DNA of 64,000 nt from Nostoc sp. MG11 (GCF_014904695.1 NZ_JACXXN010000004.1:310001-374000); one strand, 5' to 3'. Shown: positions 16,507-26,480, counted from the first letter of the stretch. Notes: generated from the letters alone by a model not told the origin. Translations and numbers: made by a program.

Positions 16507-19500
16507 ATGAGCCAGATGACTCTATTTGAGCTACCGACAGAGTTTAAAGACCGCCTCAAACAGTTGCAGGAAGCAGGTTTGGAGCGTACTCAAGCTGAAT
16601 TGTTGCTTCAGGTAGAGCTTGGCTTTGCTCTCATGGAGCATTTGGAAGTTGATGATGAGCCAGTCACCGCACCTTGGGCAATTTTGAGTGGAATGCCTTT
16701 GAGACATCCACGCTTACAGAACTTGAATGAGATGGAACGTCGAGCGATCGCCAACACTCGCCAACTTGTTCCATTTTCTGCCCGTTTCGCCTGGTTAGGC
16801 GCACTGCGTTCTTATCTAAGGATTCCTCTAGATCAGCGTAATTATGGCGACTTCACTCCGCAAAACTGGGATAGCTATATTATCAATGCTGCTAAAAACC
16901 TCCGGCATCCAGCTAATCAAGATGTGTACGAACGGTGTCTGATTGCCAATTTAGGTTTCCGGCATCGCCAAGTTAAACGAGTAGAAGCCGAAATCACTTA
17001 TCAATTTGAGGCAAAGACAGGAGAAGAGACGGTTATAGTACCAGTCAGATTTACGCAGCAGCAGGTACGAAATGTAGGGGTACAGCCTCTAGCCTGGTTT
17101 GCTACAAATCTTTCTCGTAGTCCGTTTTCGCTTCGCATTTCAGATTTAGAGCTAGATGCAGCATGGATTGATGAGCGAGAAGAAGCCTTAGCGCGTCAAT
17201 ATGGCTGGGATGAAACTGCCAAAGGGCATTGGGTTGATCGCTTTCGCAAAATTAACTTCCACAAAGTTCAGGAAAACGGAACACTGTTTCCGCAAGAGGA
17301 GCAAATTCTTGAGTTGGATGGCTTCACAAATATTGCAGGCATGGTTGCCTCTGGAAAAACTACGGTTTCGCAGTTGTTCAGTGTTAACATTGTGCGGCAT
17401 CATTGCGATCGCCGCATTACGTTAGTCGTTAGTGATGTGCAATCAGCGATTAAACTAGCAAATCAGATTAACTGGTGGTTCTGTAACGATCCAGAGAATG
17501 ATGATCCGGTAGCAGTGCCAATCTTGGGGCGTACTACACGGGATGCACATCTGCGGAGTTTCTCCGCCTCAAAAGATTATCAGGAACATCGACAACGCGG
17601 ACAGCCTCACTGGGGCGAGCGTTGGCTAGGTACAGCTTGCCCTCTCCAAGGTCGGCTCAATCAGAATTTTGTTCGTCAATTCTTAAATAACAAAGCACTC
17701 AAACCGGGAACTGAACCTTGTTATTCTCTCCAAGAAATGCCTAAAAGCGATCGCCAGCAGCGACGTAAAAGCCGAGGTTCATTCTATTTATGTCCATTCT
17801 TCGACAAATGCCCATCCCAACAAGTTTATCGTGATATGCCAAATGCCCGCATTTGGATTACAACTCCTGGCACAATGGCAATGGCAGGATTACCACGTCA
17901 TTTAGAGTTGCGCCCTATCAAAATCGGTGAACTCGTCAATGAACAATCAGATTTTGTTGTCTTTGATGAGATAGAAACAATCATCAAGTGGTTTGATGAC
18001 ACTTATGCTGAGGAGGTGGTTCTGACTGACGGTGGTAATAGCGGCGTTTTTGATGATATTGGCGTAAAAACAGAACAATTCTCAAAAACTAACCGTGTTA
18101 TGCCCCCATCAACACAACGATGGACTGGTGCAGAACGTGATGCACAAAAAGCAATTACAGCAACACTAACCCTACTCGATAAACAGGTTGGACATCAAGT
18201 TCTCCGAAATTGGATCAAACGAGGTTACTTTACACCTAACTCCCTTCTGTTCAAATTTGCGCGTCGTCTTGCTGGATTAGAAGAATTTGAACCTTCTGAT
18301 ACATCTGAGGCAGTTTCAAGAGCAAACACTCGACTTGTTCAGCCAATTGTGCGTTATTTTGATGCACTGCTTAACGAGGATGATCCTTTACGGATGCAGC
18401 CTTCATCTAACCCAAACCGAGATCCAGTCTTTCGCCTTGCGCGTCTTATGCAAGAGATCAATAGTACTGGAGAAAGTGCTTCAGATGATCGCATTTACAG
18501 GGCTTGTAGAGCCTGGATTATCGAATTTTTCTCAAATACAGAACGGCGTTTAGCGCGACTGCGAACAGAATTGGAGAATCGTAATCAAAGTTCTCAACAA
18601 CAGCGACGTTCACCGAACGGGGATGAGCAAGATGTTGATACTGTTGAAACGTTGGCTTATCGCCTCCAATTTGCGTTGACGATCGCCCTTTTGGATCGGC
18701 ACACTTGTATTGTCTTTTATGAATGGCATAATCGACCGACATCAATCAACGACGAATCACCCCATCGTCGAATGCCTGCTGCAATGTTGAATATTTTGCC
18801 ATTGCCTCCCACAGGACGACAGTTCGGCACTTATTACTCCAGAGGAAATGATGACAATAAAAGCTCCAGAAATGGCAGCAATAATGCATTGACGTTGTTT
18901 GCCTACACCAATATTGGACGCTGCTACATTTTAAACTTTCATCGTTTATTCACAGATTTCAATGGTCAACGTGGCCCCAATGTGCTGGCACTTTCTGGAA
19001 CATCCTACTTACCGGATTCCACCAGCTTTCATGTTGGTAATCCGCAGGGTGTTTTAATGCCAGAACAAGAGGCGAGAGAGGCGATCGCTCAAAGCTCTTT
19101 CAAATTTCTTCCCCAATTTGACCAAAAGAAAAAACCCCTCCGTATTTCTGGTAGCCCGGAACAACAGAAAATGAGCTTGTTTCAGGAAATAGCGCGATCG
19201 CTCGTTGGTAGTAACGGTACAGGGCATTTAGGGCAAGAACTTAGGGAATTAAAACATCTTGGCGAAAATGATTTAAGCAACGATTGGAAGGATCGCGATC
19301 GCCTTCTTTTACTAGTCAACTCATACGATCAAGCTCGTTGGGCAGCAAACGAAATTCGCAATTGCTGGTCAAGTATGCAGGACGTTGTTTATCACCTAGT
19401 CCCTGACAATATAGACACTTACACGGAAGATGACTTTGATGAGCTAGCAAAATTTGCCAAACCACCTGATAAGGGTGCGTTCAATCGTGCAGATATTGAA

Positions 19501-20133
19501 ACTTTTGGGCAAATTAACGGAAAGATTCTTGTTGCTCCGATGAATGCGATCGGGCGTGGTTTCAATATTTTGAATGCAAACGGTAAAGCTGCGTTTGGTG
19601 CTGTTTACTTTCTGACTCGACCATATCCACACCCACATGATACACAAGCGATCGCCCAAGAAATGAACCGTCGCGCTTTAGACTGGGCGGATAAAGCAGA
19701 CTTTCTAGCATGGCAACAAGGAGACGGAATTGTACAACGTGCTGAAAAGGTGCGCCAACTAGCCGCGCGTTACTGGCGATCTGTTGAACAGCGTTCCTAC
19801 TATAAAACCCTGCGTGATAATCAGGAATTACTTGCTTTTCCACGATTTGACCTCACTGCTACTACTGCCGGGTTAGTTATTCAAGCCGTTGGTCGTCTTT
19901 TGCGTGGAGGTGTCCCATTTCGTGGTTATTTTGTCGATGCAGCTTGGGCGCCCAAGAGTGCTGTGAGGAAAGCTGATCCAGAACTCTCTGAACCTGACAC
20001 AGAGCAGACAAGTCTTCTGGTTGCCACGCTTCTACGAATCTGCGACTACGCCAGCGAGGAAAACACTGTGGGAAATGCACTTTACAAGCCTCTTGCCAAT
20101 GCACTGGAAAGAATCGAAGACCTGCATTGGTAA
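16507..20133 (+). CDS. Large Fe-S DinG/XPD-like superfamily 2 helicase of the pPIWI-RE island
   Basis: The protein has 1208 residues. An N-terminal domain (about 1-260) of unknown fold precedes the Walker A motif GMVASGKTT (K284). Four cysteines C378, C405, C429 and C435 lie between Walker A and Walker B, as in the [4Fe-4S] domain of XPD/DinG helicases. Walker B is VVFDEIE (D487, E488), and motif VI appears at IQAVGRLLRGG (R1130, R1133). It is far longer than DinG (~700 aa), with a long Arg/Gln/Asn-rich insert around 680-800. It probably unwinds DNA or R-loops for the nuclease partners. It starts 3 bp after the REase-like gene and ends 24 bp before the PIWI-like gene, so the three form one operon. 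Confidence 0.85.
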   Translation: MSQMTLFELPTEFKDRLKQLQEAGLERTQAELLLQVELGFALMEHLEVDDEPVTAPWAILSGMPLRHPRLQNLNEMERRAIANTRQLVPFSARFAWLGALRSYLRIPLDQRNYGDFTPQNWDSYIINAAKNLRHPANQDVYERCLIANLGFRHRQVKRVEAEITYQFEAKTGEETVIVPVRFTQQQVRNVGVQPLAWFATNLSRSPFSLRISDLELDAAWIDEREEALARQYGWDETAKGHWVDRFRKINFHKVQENGTLFPQEEQILELDGFTNIAGMVASGKTTVSQLFSVNIVRHHCDRRITLVVSDVQSAIKLANQINWWFCNDPENDDPVAVPILGRTTRDAHLRSFSASKDYQEHRQRGQPHWGERWLGTACPLQGRLNQNFVRQFLNNKALKPGTEPCYSLQEMPKSDRQQRRKSRGSFYLCPFFDKCPSQQVYRDMPNARIWITTPGTMAMAGLPRHLELRPIKIGELVNEQSDFVVFDEIETIIKWFDDTYAEEVVLTDGGNSGVFDDIGVKTEQFSKTNRVMPPSTQRWTGAERDAQKAITATLTLLDKQVGHQVLRNWIKRGYFTPNSLLFKFARRLAGLEEFEPSDTSEAVSRANTRLVQPIVRYFDALLNEDDPLRMQPSSNPNRDPVFRLARLMQEINSTGESASDDRIYRACRAWIIEFFSNTERRLARLRTELENRNQSSQQQRRSPNGDEQDVDTVETLAYRLQFALTIALLDRHTCIVFYEWHNRPTSINDESPHRRMPAAMLNILPLPPTGRQFGTYYSRGNDDNKSSRNGSNNALTLFAYTNIGRCYILNFHRLFTDFNGQRGPNVLALSGTSYLPDSTSFHVGNPQGVLMPEQEAREAIAQSSFKFLPQFDQKKKPLRISGSPEQQKMSLFQEIARSLVGSNGTGHLGQELRELKHLGENDLSNDWKDRDRLLLLVNSYDQARWAANEIRNCWSSMQDVVYHLVPDNIDTYTEDDFDELAKFAKPPDKGAFNRADIETFGQINGKILVAPMNAIGRGFNILNANGKAAFGAVYFLTRPYPHPHDTQAIAQEMNRRALDWADKADFLAWQQGDGIVQRAEKVRQLAARYWRSVEQRSYYKTLRDNQELLAFPRFDLTATTAGLVIQAVGRLLRGGVPFRGYFVDAAWAPKSAVRKADPELSEPDTEQTSLLVATLLRICDYASEENTVGNALYKPLANALERIEDLHW

Positions 20134-20157
20134 CTTTGCTGTATTAATGAATTCATA

Positions 20158-23130
20158 ATGCCTAAAAAAGACGTGCGGCCTCCTATTCTCTTACCTGCCA
20201 GAATGAATCTTGCGGAAGATGCACTCGCAGGTTTAAAAATTGAACTACTTTCATTTCCATTTACAGAAATTGTTGATAAATTTCGTAACAGTATGGAAGA
20301 AGTTTTATCGACTAATCGTAAGAAAAATATCTGGATACCATATCGACAGTTAAACAATGGATTGCTTGCCTGTGCATCAACATTGACACATAGTTTTGAA
20401 TACTTTGATACAGGCGATTATCGAGCATTAGCTGTGGGAACGGTTGAAAATCCGTTGCGAGTTCCAACACCTGAGCAAATACATGAGTTAGTGATTATTT
20501 GGGCGCAGGAGTGGACAAAGCAATTTGATGGTAAGGGTAAAGCAGATCAGGTGAATAGTGTTTGCGATCGCTTCCTTAAAAACATGGTCATAGTTCCTAC
20601 TAATTGGAATTGGCAACCTATTACTCCAGAAACGCTCATTCAAAACATCAATGCCGAAAAAGGACTGGGATACCAAGCCATTCCTAGTTTCTTGGCAACA
20701 TTGCTGCATGGAAAAAAATGTATCATTCGCTCTGGGCAAAGAGAGCAAGAAATCCAGTGGCGCAAGGTACAAGGCGATGGCTCAGGTCGTACTGGACTAT
20801 TCCTAGTCAGTCAAGCATTTCCGGCACTGTACACAGATGACTATGGCAAAGAAAGGGAAGGTTATTTTGTCTATCGCTTGGATTTTCGCGTTCAGACTCA
20901 AGCAGGGCGATTCAACCAAAATGGCAAACTTCAACCGTGGATTTTTTTGCATTTAAGTTGCCAACGATATGCTCATGAGCCATTAATTGAAACTAATTAT
21001 GGCCGTGATATCTCTGTCCTGATGGGGATGAATGAGGAACGTCTATCTGGTCACGAAGTAGATTCAACTTTGATACGTCTTACCATTGATAACAATGGAA
21101 GAGAGGATAGTAATCTGTGGAAATTTCAATTACCAAATCTGCTAGCTGCATTCAAAGCACGTCCCCTTGAAACAACCGATAATATTCGTTGCAACCCTTC
21201 TAGATACGGCAATTTAGATAATCGTTCTAACTGGAATAGAGATGAATATTATTTAGTTCATGCTGAAGGATATAAGTATGAACATGAAAATCATAAAAGA
21301 GGACATAGTATTAAACCAGGATTTAGTTTACAGGAACGCGGTGATATTGTTGCTCAAGTCTTAGAGCTTCTAGACAGTGTTTTAATATCAGATACTCCAA
21401 TGCAATCTGATATTCCTGCTCCATCTGGTCAAAAAACACCCTTGGCTATGCGCGATTACGAATATATTTCTCAACCTTCAAGTTTTACAAAACAACAAAA
21501 AGAAAAGCTGACTGAAAAAGAAATTAAGCAACGTGTAGATAACCGTCGTCAAGAAAGACAAACGATCATTGCTGATGCTATTGAGCGGGCGTTGCAAGGA
21601 AAACTCATACATCTTTTTATTCTGTGGCGCGAACGAGATACCTATGATGTAACTTGCCAGGCATTGCGTGATGCTTTCCTGCTCAATGAAGGAGAAGATT
21701 TTCCAGAGCATGTCAAAGTATCATCTGTATGGATTAACGAGCCAAATTTCTTGAAACCACTCGACACAGCCGGACTTGCACCTAAAGATGGTCAAGAGTT
21801 TGACAAACAGATTCGCAAGCAGCATCAAATAAAACTTGATGCATGGCGCGATTTTTTGAAACATAAGGTTATTGCTTCAATTGACTCTACTACTAAGCCT
21901 TACTGTTTTGCGATCGTTGAGATTGGACAAACAAAAAAGAAAGGAGTTCATCCTAAACAAAGTATTTATAGAGCAGTTCGTGAAGCTTGCGTGTTAGAAA
22001 AAATCAGTTCTCAAATGGTGCAAACGGTTAAACCAAAATCATCTGACAAAGAAAATCAAAGCACAGATACATCGCTATCTTACAGCAAGAAGACACAAGG
22101 ACGTATTCTAAATGCTGTACTGGATATAACGCTACGCCAGGTTGGGGCACTTTATGGACTGCCTTCAGAAGTCTACGAGCAAACAGGGATACCGAAGGAA
22201 ATTGCACAGAATTTAGATGTAATTGCCCTTTGTCGCCGAAAAACCAATCAAGGTCAAGATAATATTCACTATGCCTTGGCTGTTCGTCTGCGGGCAACGG
22301 GTGCAGTCGATGTGTTATTTCCCGATCGCAACTATTGGATTCCTTATGCACAGGCGGGGATTGAACTGGGACAGATTTTCTCACGGGTACGCTGCGATCG
22401 CAATTCTCTTAAAACAGTTCAGTTAAAAGGAATAGAACTTGCAAAATTTGCGGCGGATGTACTAACACAAGTGGGCGATCATCCTACTCTTGTTTTAATT
22501 GAAGCAGATGTATGGCGTAATGAACGTGGCGAGGAAAATGGAGGTCAAGCTTGGTTCCAGTTAAAAAATGAAAATCTCCTTGCAAAACGGGATATCTTAG
22601 ACTTTCAACATGTTCCAGGTCATGCTTGTGTATATCCTCGTGACCATAACCAACTTAGGAACTTGCTTGGAATCATTCGCTTCCGCACTGGCGACGAAAC
22701 AACCCAATACATCACCAATCGACAAACTTGGAATGAGAATTCTCCAGCACGAGATCTAATTCGCTTAAGTGGCTTTTACGATACCTCGATACCTGAGTTA
22801 CTACATTATTTTTCTATTGGAAGATTACCGGAAACACAGAAAGCACAAGATAGCTCAACAGCACGCGAACTTTACATGCTCGACTCACAAAATGACGAAT
22901 ACGGTGCCAATACTGCATTCAAGCACCAGCAGATGTTAGAAATCGTACCCTTTTTCGTTCATCCAGATTTTCAAAAAACAGAAGAAAGCCTAAAAGCGCT
23001 TTGCCGAGTACCACACTACTTACGACTCTCGCCAGCATGGTCTATGGGTAATATTCTCTTACCATATCCAATGCATTTAGGCAAACAACTAATAAACGAT
23101 CACTTATGCATCCTTGGTGTAGAAGCCTGA
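20158..23130 (+). CDS. pPIWI-RE family PIWI/Argonaute-like protein
   Basis: The protein has 990 residues. The N-terminal ~450 residues look like the pPIWI-RE X module (WIPYRQLNNGLLACASTL near 60-80), with no PAZ domain visible. A Lys/Glu-rich helical linker lies at about 450-490. The C-terminal half (about 560-985) matches a MID-like part (CFAIVEIGQTKKKGVHPKQSIYRAVRE) and an RNase-H/PIWI fold (HYALAVRLRATGAVDVLFP; LVLIEADVWRNERGEENGG with E782, D784). The C-terminal LRLSPAWSMGNILLPYPMHLGKQLI is typical for the family's end. The named Arg/Glu pair cannot be fixed without an alignment. Third gene of the operon; presumably the guide-binding component. Codon use is not obviously different from neighbours. 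Confidence 0.8.
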   Translation: MPKKDVRPPILLPARMNLAEDALAGLKIELLSFPFTEIVDKFRNSMEEVLSTNRKKNIWIPYRQLNNGLLACASTLTHSFEYFDTGDYRALAVGTVENPLRVPTPEQIHELVIIWAQEWTKQFDGKGKADQVNSVCDRFLKNMVIVPTNWNWQPITPETLIQNINAEKGLGYQAIPSFLATLLHGKKCIIRSGQREQEIQWRKVQGDGSGRTGLFLVSQAFPALYTDDYGKEREGYFVYRLDFRVQTQAGRFNQNGKLQPWIFLHLSCQRYAHEPLIETNYGRDISVLMGMNEERLSGHEVDSTLIRLTIDNNGREDSNLWKFQLPNLLAAFKARPLETTDNIRCNPSRYGNLDNRSNWNRDEYYLVHAEGYKYEHENHKRGHSIKPGFSLQERGDIVAQVLELLDSVLISDTPMQSDIPAPSGQKTPLAMRDYEYISQPSSFTKQQKEKLTEKEIKQRVDNRRQERQTIIADAIERALQGKLIHLFILWRERDTYDVTCQALRDAFLLNEGEDFPEHVKVSSVWINEPNFLKPLDTAGLAPKDGQEFDKQIRKQHQIKLDAWRDFLKHKVIASIDSTTKPYCFAIVEIGQTKKKGVHPKQSIYRAVREACVLEKISSQMVQTVKPKSSDKENQSTDTSLSYSKKTQGRILNAVLDITLRQVGALYGLPSEVYEQTGIPKEIAQNLDVIALCRRKTNQGQDNIHYALAVRLRATGAVDVLFPDRNYWIPYAQAGIELGQIFSRVRCDRNSLKTVQLKGIELAKFAADVLTQVGDHPTLVLIEADVWRNERGEENGGQAWFQLKNENLLAKRDILDFQHVPGHACVYPRDHNQLRNLLGIIRFRTGDETTQYITNRQTWNENSPARDLIRLSGFYDTSIPELLHYFSIGRLPETQKAQDSSTARELYMLDSQNDEYGANTAFKHQQMLEIVPFFVHPDFQKTEESLKALCRVPHYLRLSPAWSMGNILLPYPMHLGKQLINDHLCILGVEA

Positions 23131-23283
23131 ATCAATGAGAACCATCGGTAAGAAAATTCGATATATTGCGTTGAATCTTCAGAATTAGGGTCTCTTTCTT
23201 CTTGCTTTTCATCCCTAAGCGACAATTGACAACTTATCCTTGTTCTCGCAGTCTGAGTAATTAACCCATTAAAAAATATAAAA

Positions 23284-23355
23284 TGGGCGATACTGGATTT
23301 GAACCAGTGACCCCATCCGTGTGAAGGATGTGCGCTACCACTGTGCTAATCGCCC
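23284..23355 (-). tRNA. tRNA-Val (anticodon CAC)
   Basis: The reverse complement gives acceptor GGGCGAT/ATCGCCC plus discriminator A, D-arm with AGCACAGTGGTAGCGC, anticodon stem CATCC/GGATG with loop TTCACAC (anticodon CAC), and a T-arm CTGGTTCAAATCCAG. CCA is not encoded. It sits just downstream of the pPIWI-RE operon, on the opposite strand. No repeated tRNA 3' end (att site) was noticed on the other side of the island. Confidence 0.9.
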
Positions 23356-23449
23356 AAGGCTCCTGATTATATCACGGTTAACGCACAACAGTAACAATCA
23401 AGAACAGGAAGAATAAGGTATCTAGGAGAATTCCCAAACGAAAATTGTA

Positions 23450-24181
23450 TTAATCACCTTGGGGATACTCATTCCATAAGGTTGTCGTCTCCCGCAAACT
23501 CTGGTGATTGCCATTCCCCAAAATGAGGTGATCTAGCAGCGGAATATCTAAAAACTGCGCCCCTGCTAACAACTGGCGCGTCAATTCTATATCTTGCGGG
23601 CTGGGTTCAATATTACCAGAAGGATGGTTGTGGGCAACTATTGCCCGCGTTGCGCCTTGACGAATAACTTCCCGAAAAATTTCACGAGGGGAAGCTAGGG
23701 TTTCGGTAGCTGTGCCAATAGTAATCACTTGTGTGCCTAGCAAGCGATTTTTGATATCTAACAGCAGCACTGCAAAACGTTCTTGTGTCTGCCACATTAA
23801 ATCTTGGCTGAGAGCAGCAGCAGCCACAACTGGGCTATCAATTGCTGTGCGGTCTAAGGGACGGGATTGAAAGGCGCGTTTGCCTAATTCAATAGCCGCT
23901 AGGATAGTTGTCGCCTTGGCTGGGCCAATACCAGGTATTTGCATTAACTCGGCGGGGGTAACTTCTCGGAGAACTGCCAAGGGATCACGTTGGTGTTTAC
24001 CTAATTCGGTTAAGATATATTGTCCCAAACCTACCGCTGACAGTTTTCCTGGCCCTTGACCAGTACCTAGAAGAATTGCAATTAATTCTGCTGTAGCTAA
24101 AATTTTGGGGCCATGAGTCATTAGCCGCTCACGCGGACGCTCATTTGTGGGTATATCGGCAATTCTGAGGCAATAAGTCAT
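23450..24181 (-). CDS. radC: RadC-family JAB/MPN domain protein
   Basis: The protein has 243 residues. An N-terminal UPF0758 region ([25 protein letters not shown]) and a helix-hairpin-helix ([25 protein letters not shown]) precede the JAMM metal motif [15 protein letters not shown] near residues 182-197. Full family length with a conventional ATG start. Despite the name, RadC's role in DNA repair is not established; related proteins occur on mobile elements and near defence genes. Here it is single, between a tRNA gene and a palindrome-bearing spacer. Confidence 0.92.
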   Translation of the reverse strand: MTYCLRIADIPTNERPRERLMTHGPKILATAELIAILLGTGQGPGKLSAVGLGQYILTELGKHQRDPLAVLREVTPAELMQIPGIGPAKATTILAAIELGKRAFQSRPLDRTAIDSPVVAAAALSQDLMWQTQERFAVLLLDIKNRLLGTQVITIGTATETLASPREIFREVIRQGATRAIVAHNHPSGNIEPSPQDIELTRQLLAGAQFLDIPLLDHLILGNGNHQSLRETTTLWNEYPQGD

Positions 24182-24583
24182 AGAAGAACTAAGAGAATAG
24201 TCACCTTAGCTGGAACTATCTTTAGTTATCCCTTGTTTGCTCTCATAATCATCTTTATTTACGAAAATCTTTAATCTTGGCAAATTTTCTCTTTTTTACA
24301 CATCTTGCTGTCAGAGAAATAATAGTAGAGACGTTGCAATGCAACGTCTCTACATGGTCTATCTGTCACATTCTTTTTTAAATTGGTATTACATCTACGG
24401 TTAAGCAGCTTTATTTCTCATCAGGACGGCAATCTGAAGGTTAGCTATTGGTGTTTAGCGTCAAGTTAGTATGAGGTTATCTGTGAAGCTAGCTATAATG
24501 TGGCGTTATAAGTGTGGTAATTGAGATTAGATTCAGTGTTAGTTTACTCGATGTAGTTCAATAATTTGTCATATATCTCCGAT
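24182..24583. other. Spacer with perfect palindrome
   Basis: It separates radC (minus) and the acetyltransferase (plus). Apart from the palindrome at 24325-24353, I see only AT-rich sequence and presumed divergent promoters. Confidence 0.45.
24325..24353. repeat. 29-bp perfect palindrome built on gtagagacgttgca
   Basis: gtagagacgttgca (24325-24338), one central base, then tgcaacgtctctac. This type of palindrome is common between genes in Nostoc-group genomes. Its T-poor flank argues against a simple terminator. Confidence 0.75.
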
Positions 24584-25117
24584 ATGAAACTAGACGTTCG
24601 TGACGGTTTTCATTTGACCAGTATTTACCTCACAGATAAAACTGCTTACTTGAAACATCTCAACGATAGAAGTATTTCCGATGCAATTCCTGTCATCCCT
24701 TATCCATATACAGAAGCTACCGCCGATTGGTGGATACAGCGTAGGCTTGAGTTTTTGAGAGAAACTGGAAGAGAAATATCTTTTGCACTTCGCAATTCTG
24801 AAGGTTATTTAATTGGTTCATTTGGTATTGATGACTTAAAAGTTGGGAGAGTGCATAGAGCAGAGATTGGCTACTGGCTAGCTAAAGCATATCGTGGGCA
24901 AGGATTAGCTACTGATGCGCTACGTATTTTTGTTCAGTATGCGTTTGATAATCTCGAAGTGACTCGCCTAACTGCTCATGTTCTTGATTTCAATACTGCT
25001 TCAGCGAAGGTTTTAGAGAGAAACATATTTAAGCTAGAAGGGTGCTTAAGGCAACATACGAGAACTCGAAACGGTATTTTCAATACTCTCGCTTATGGTT
25101 TGCTTAAAGGCGAGTGA
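24584..25117 (+). CDS. GNAT-family N-acetyltransferase (RimJ/RimL type)
   Basis: The protein has 177 residues from the ATG at 24584; an upstream TTG at 24566 is possible but less likely. The fold is visible as ISDAIPVIPYPYTEATADWW near the N-terminus, GYLIGSFGIDDLKVGRVHRAEIGYWLA in the middle, the acetyl-CoA loop KAYRGQGLATDALRIF (Q/RxxGxG/A pattern) and a C-terminal VLERNIFKLEGCLRQHTRTRNG. That layout is typical of ribosomal-protein-alanine acetyltransferase-like enzymes. The substrate is unknown. Stand-alone gene. Confidence 0.88.
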   Translation: MKLDVRDGFHLTSIYLTDKTAYLKHLNDRSISDAIPVIPYPYTEATADWWIQRRLEFLRETGREISFALRNSEGYLIGSFGIDDLKVGRVHRAEIGYWLAKAYRGQGLATDALRIFVQYAFDNLEVTRLTAHVLDFNTASAKVLERNIFKLEGCLRQHTRTRNGIFNTLAYGLLKGE

Positions 25118-25364
25118 CAGCAGCCTAAAATCTCGGTGCAGCGGACGGGCTGATGACCTTTCTGCTTCATTTTGGTGAGATATGTGGTAACTGAACTCCA
25201 CCGCCAGACTGCAAGTTTATCAGTGAAGTCAATGCTTTGAAGTGAACGAACACAGAATCAGTCCCGACGGGTTAAGTCGGTGTCAGCAAAATGTGTATCG
25301 CATAAACACTAGCTCAAAACTGCACTTTACCGGATGCATTGATCACAAGTTAAACTCATTCACC

Positions 25365-25461
25365 TTGGCTTATAACTGGTACATTTGCGTTACTTTGAGC
25401 ATGTGGTAGGTAATGATCAACTGAGTCAGGGCAAGAGGGTAACTTTGGAGTGTTTCCCCAG
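25365..25461 (-). pseudogene. Duplicated 97-bp 3' fragment of the phosphoribulokinase-family gene
   Basis: It matches 25534-25630 at 96 of 97 positions, covering the last ~30 codons and the stop; the one difference would change Ala to Val. It has no start and is separated from the live gene by a 76-bp repeat, so it is a fragment. Confidence 0.85.
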
Positions 25462-25536
25462 GCCTGCAAACGTTGGGTTTCGTTCCTCAACCCAACCTAC
25501 ATAATTTAATTTTTTGGGCTTAACTGAACTGTATTG
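25461..25536. repeat. Half copy of the caatac-ended MITE-like repeat
   Basis: Seventy-six bases are identical to 27644-27719, the right half of the full element at 27585-27719, ending in the terminal repeat cttaactgaactgtattg. It lies exactly between the two copies of the kinase 3' end. Confidence 0.8.
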
Positions 25537-25538
25537 GC

Positions 25539-26480
25539 TTATAACTGGTACATTTGCGTTGCTTTGAGCATGTGGTAGGTAATGATCAACTGAGTCAGGG
25601 CAAGAGGGTAACTTTGGAGTGTTTCCCCAGTTGTACCAGCAATTTTGCCTAGTTCTGGGTTACTTTCGCGATCGCATATATTTCGTAAATGCGGCATATC
25701 GGAACATATAATATGCTCTAGCTTGTTTACCTGTTCCAAGGTGGCATGACCGTCAACTTCTAAGACATCTACGGGTTTACTCATATCCCGGTCTAGCCCA
25801 AGGCGGATCGCTGACAGGGAATTAATATCGTAGGATTGGACAATCTGGGTAAAATCTGGGTGGGGAATTGTTGGACGCAGTACCAGGCGGACATTCAAGT
25901 GTCCATTGGTTTCATCCTCTTCTTCTGTAGGCGGGTAGAAACTAATTACTATATCAGACCACTGTCGCTGTGGACGGATAAATTGCTCTGAGTCTGGTTC
26001 GCGCTTTTCTAGTTCCGCCAGCACTTGCTCAGCCGTATAACCCCGCTTTTGTGTATCCCGTTTGACCTTCCACTTGGCGCGTAATTCTTCAGGAGGCGCA
26101 AGATAAACTTTAACATCATAAGCTTCGCGGGCGGCACGGGTAGAATAACCGAGTAATCCCTCAATAATCACGAATTTATTGGGTTTGATGTACTGCGGCG
26201 GCTCAAAGGTGCCGGTTTTGTGGCTGTAAACTGGCTTGAGGATTGCCTGTCCTGTGCGTAGCAGCGATAGGTGCTGCTGCATAATATCTAGATGGTTGCA
26301 GTCGGGGTGGAGGGCAGTGATGCCGATTTCTGCACGTTGTTGGCGATCGTAGCGGTGGTAATCATCTGTGCAGATGAGCGTAACGTTTTCAGGGCCAAGT
26401 ACCTGAGCGATGCCTTTAGTTAGTGTTGTTTTTCCAGCGGCGCTATCACCGACAATACCAAGAATTATTGGACGGCTCAT
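25539..26480 (-). CDS. Phosphoribulokinase/uridine kinase-family protein
   Basis: The protein has 313 residues from the ATG at 26480, which has AGGGGGAG about 6 bp upstream; a TTG further up is less likely. The P-loop is GDSAAGKTT (about residues 9-17), followed by CTDDYHRYDR and VIIEGLLGYST, then a PRK-type C-terminal region (VRLVLRPTIPHPDFTQI, RDMSKPVDVLEVDGH). It is a PRK-family kinase. The P-loop and N-terminus differ from what I recall of the Calvin-cycle enzyme of cyanobacteria, so this may be the second PRK homologue rather than the main PRK. It would phosphorylate ribulose-5-phosphate or a related substrate. Its 3' end is duplicated just downstream. Confidence 0.82.
   Translation of the reverse strand: MSRPIILGIVGDSAAGKTTLTKGIAQVLGPENVTLICTDDYHRYDRQQRAEIGITALHPDCNHLDIMQQHLSLLRTGQAILKPVYSHKTGTFEPPQYIKPNKFVIIEGLLGYSTRAAREAYDVKVYLAPPEELRAKWKVKRDTQKRGYTAEQVLAELEKREPDSEQFIRPQRQWSDIVISFYPPTEEEDETNGHLNVRLVLRPTIPHPDFTQIVQSYDINSLSAIRLGLDRDMSKPVDVLEVDGHATLEQVNKLEHIICSDMPHLRNICDRESNPELGKIAGTTGETLQSYPLALTQLIITYHMLKATQMYQL

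Larger units (their letters stand above)
25118..25538. other. Spacer containing duplicated kinase 3' end and half of a MITE-like element
   Basis: 25365-25461 is a 97-bp copy (one mismatch) of the 3' end of the neighbouring kinase gene. 25461-25536 is identical to 27644-27719. The remaining 25118-25364 has no recognised feature. Confidence 0.7.

Noticed and set aside
20158-23130. Standard long or short prokaryotic Argonaute
   Set aside because: No PAZ-like or canonical Ago architecture, and the partner genes match the pPIWI-RE island instead.
23284-23355. tRNA-Val as an integration site for the pPIWI-RE island
   Set aside because: No integrase and no repeated tRNA 3' end on the other flank were found, so there is no support for site-specific integration.
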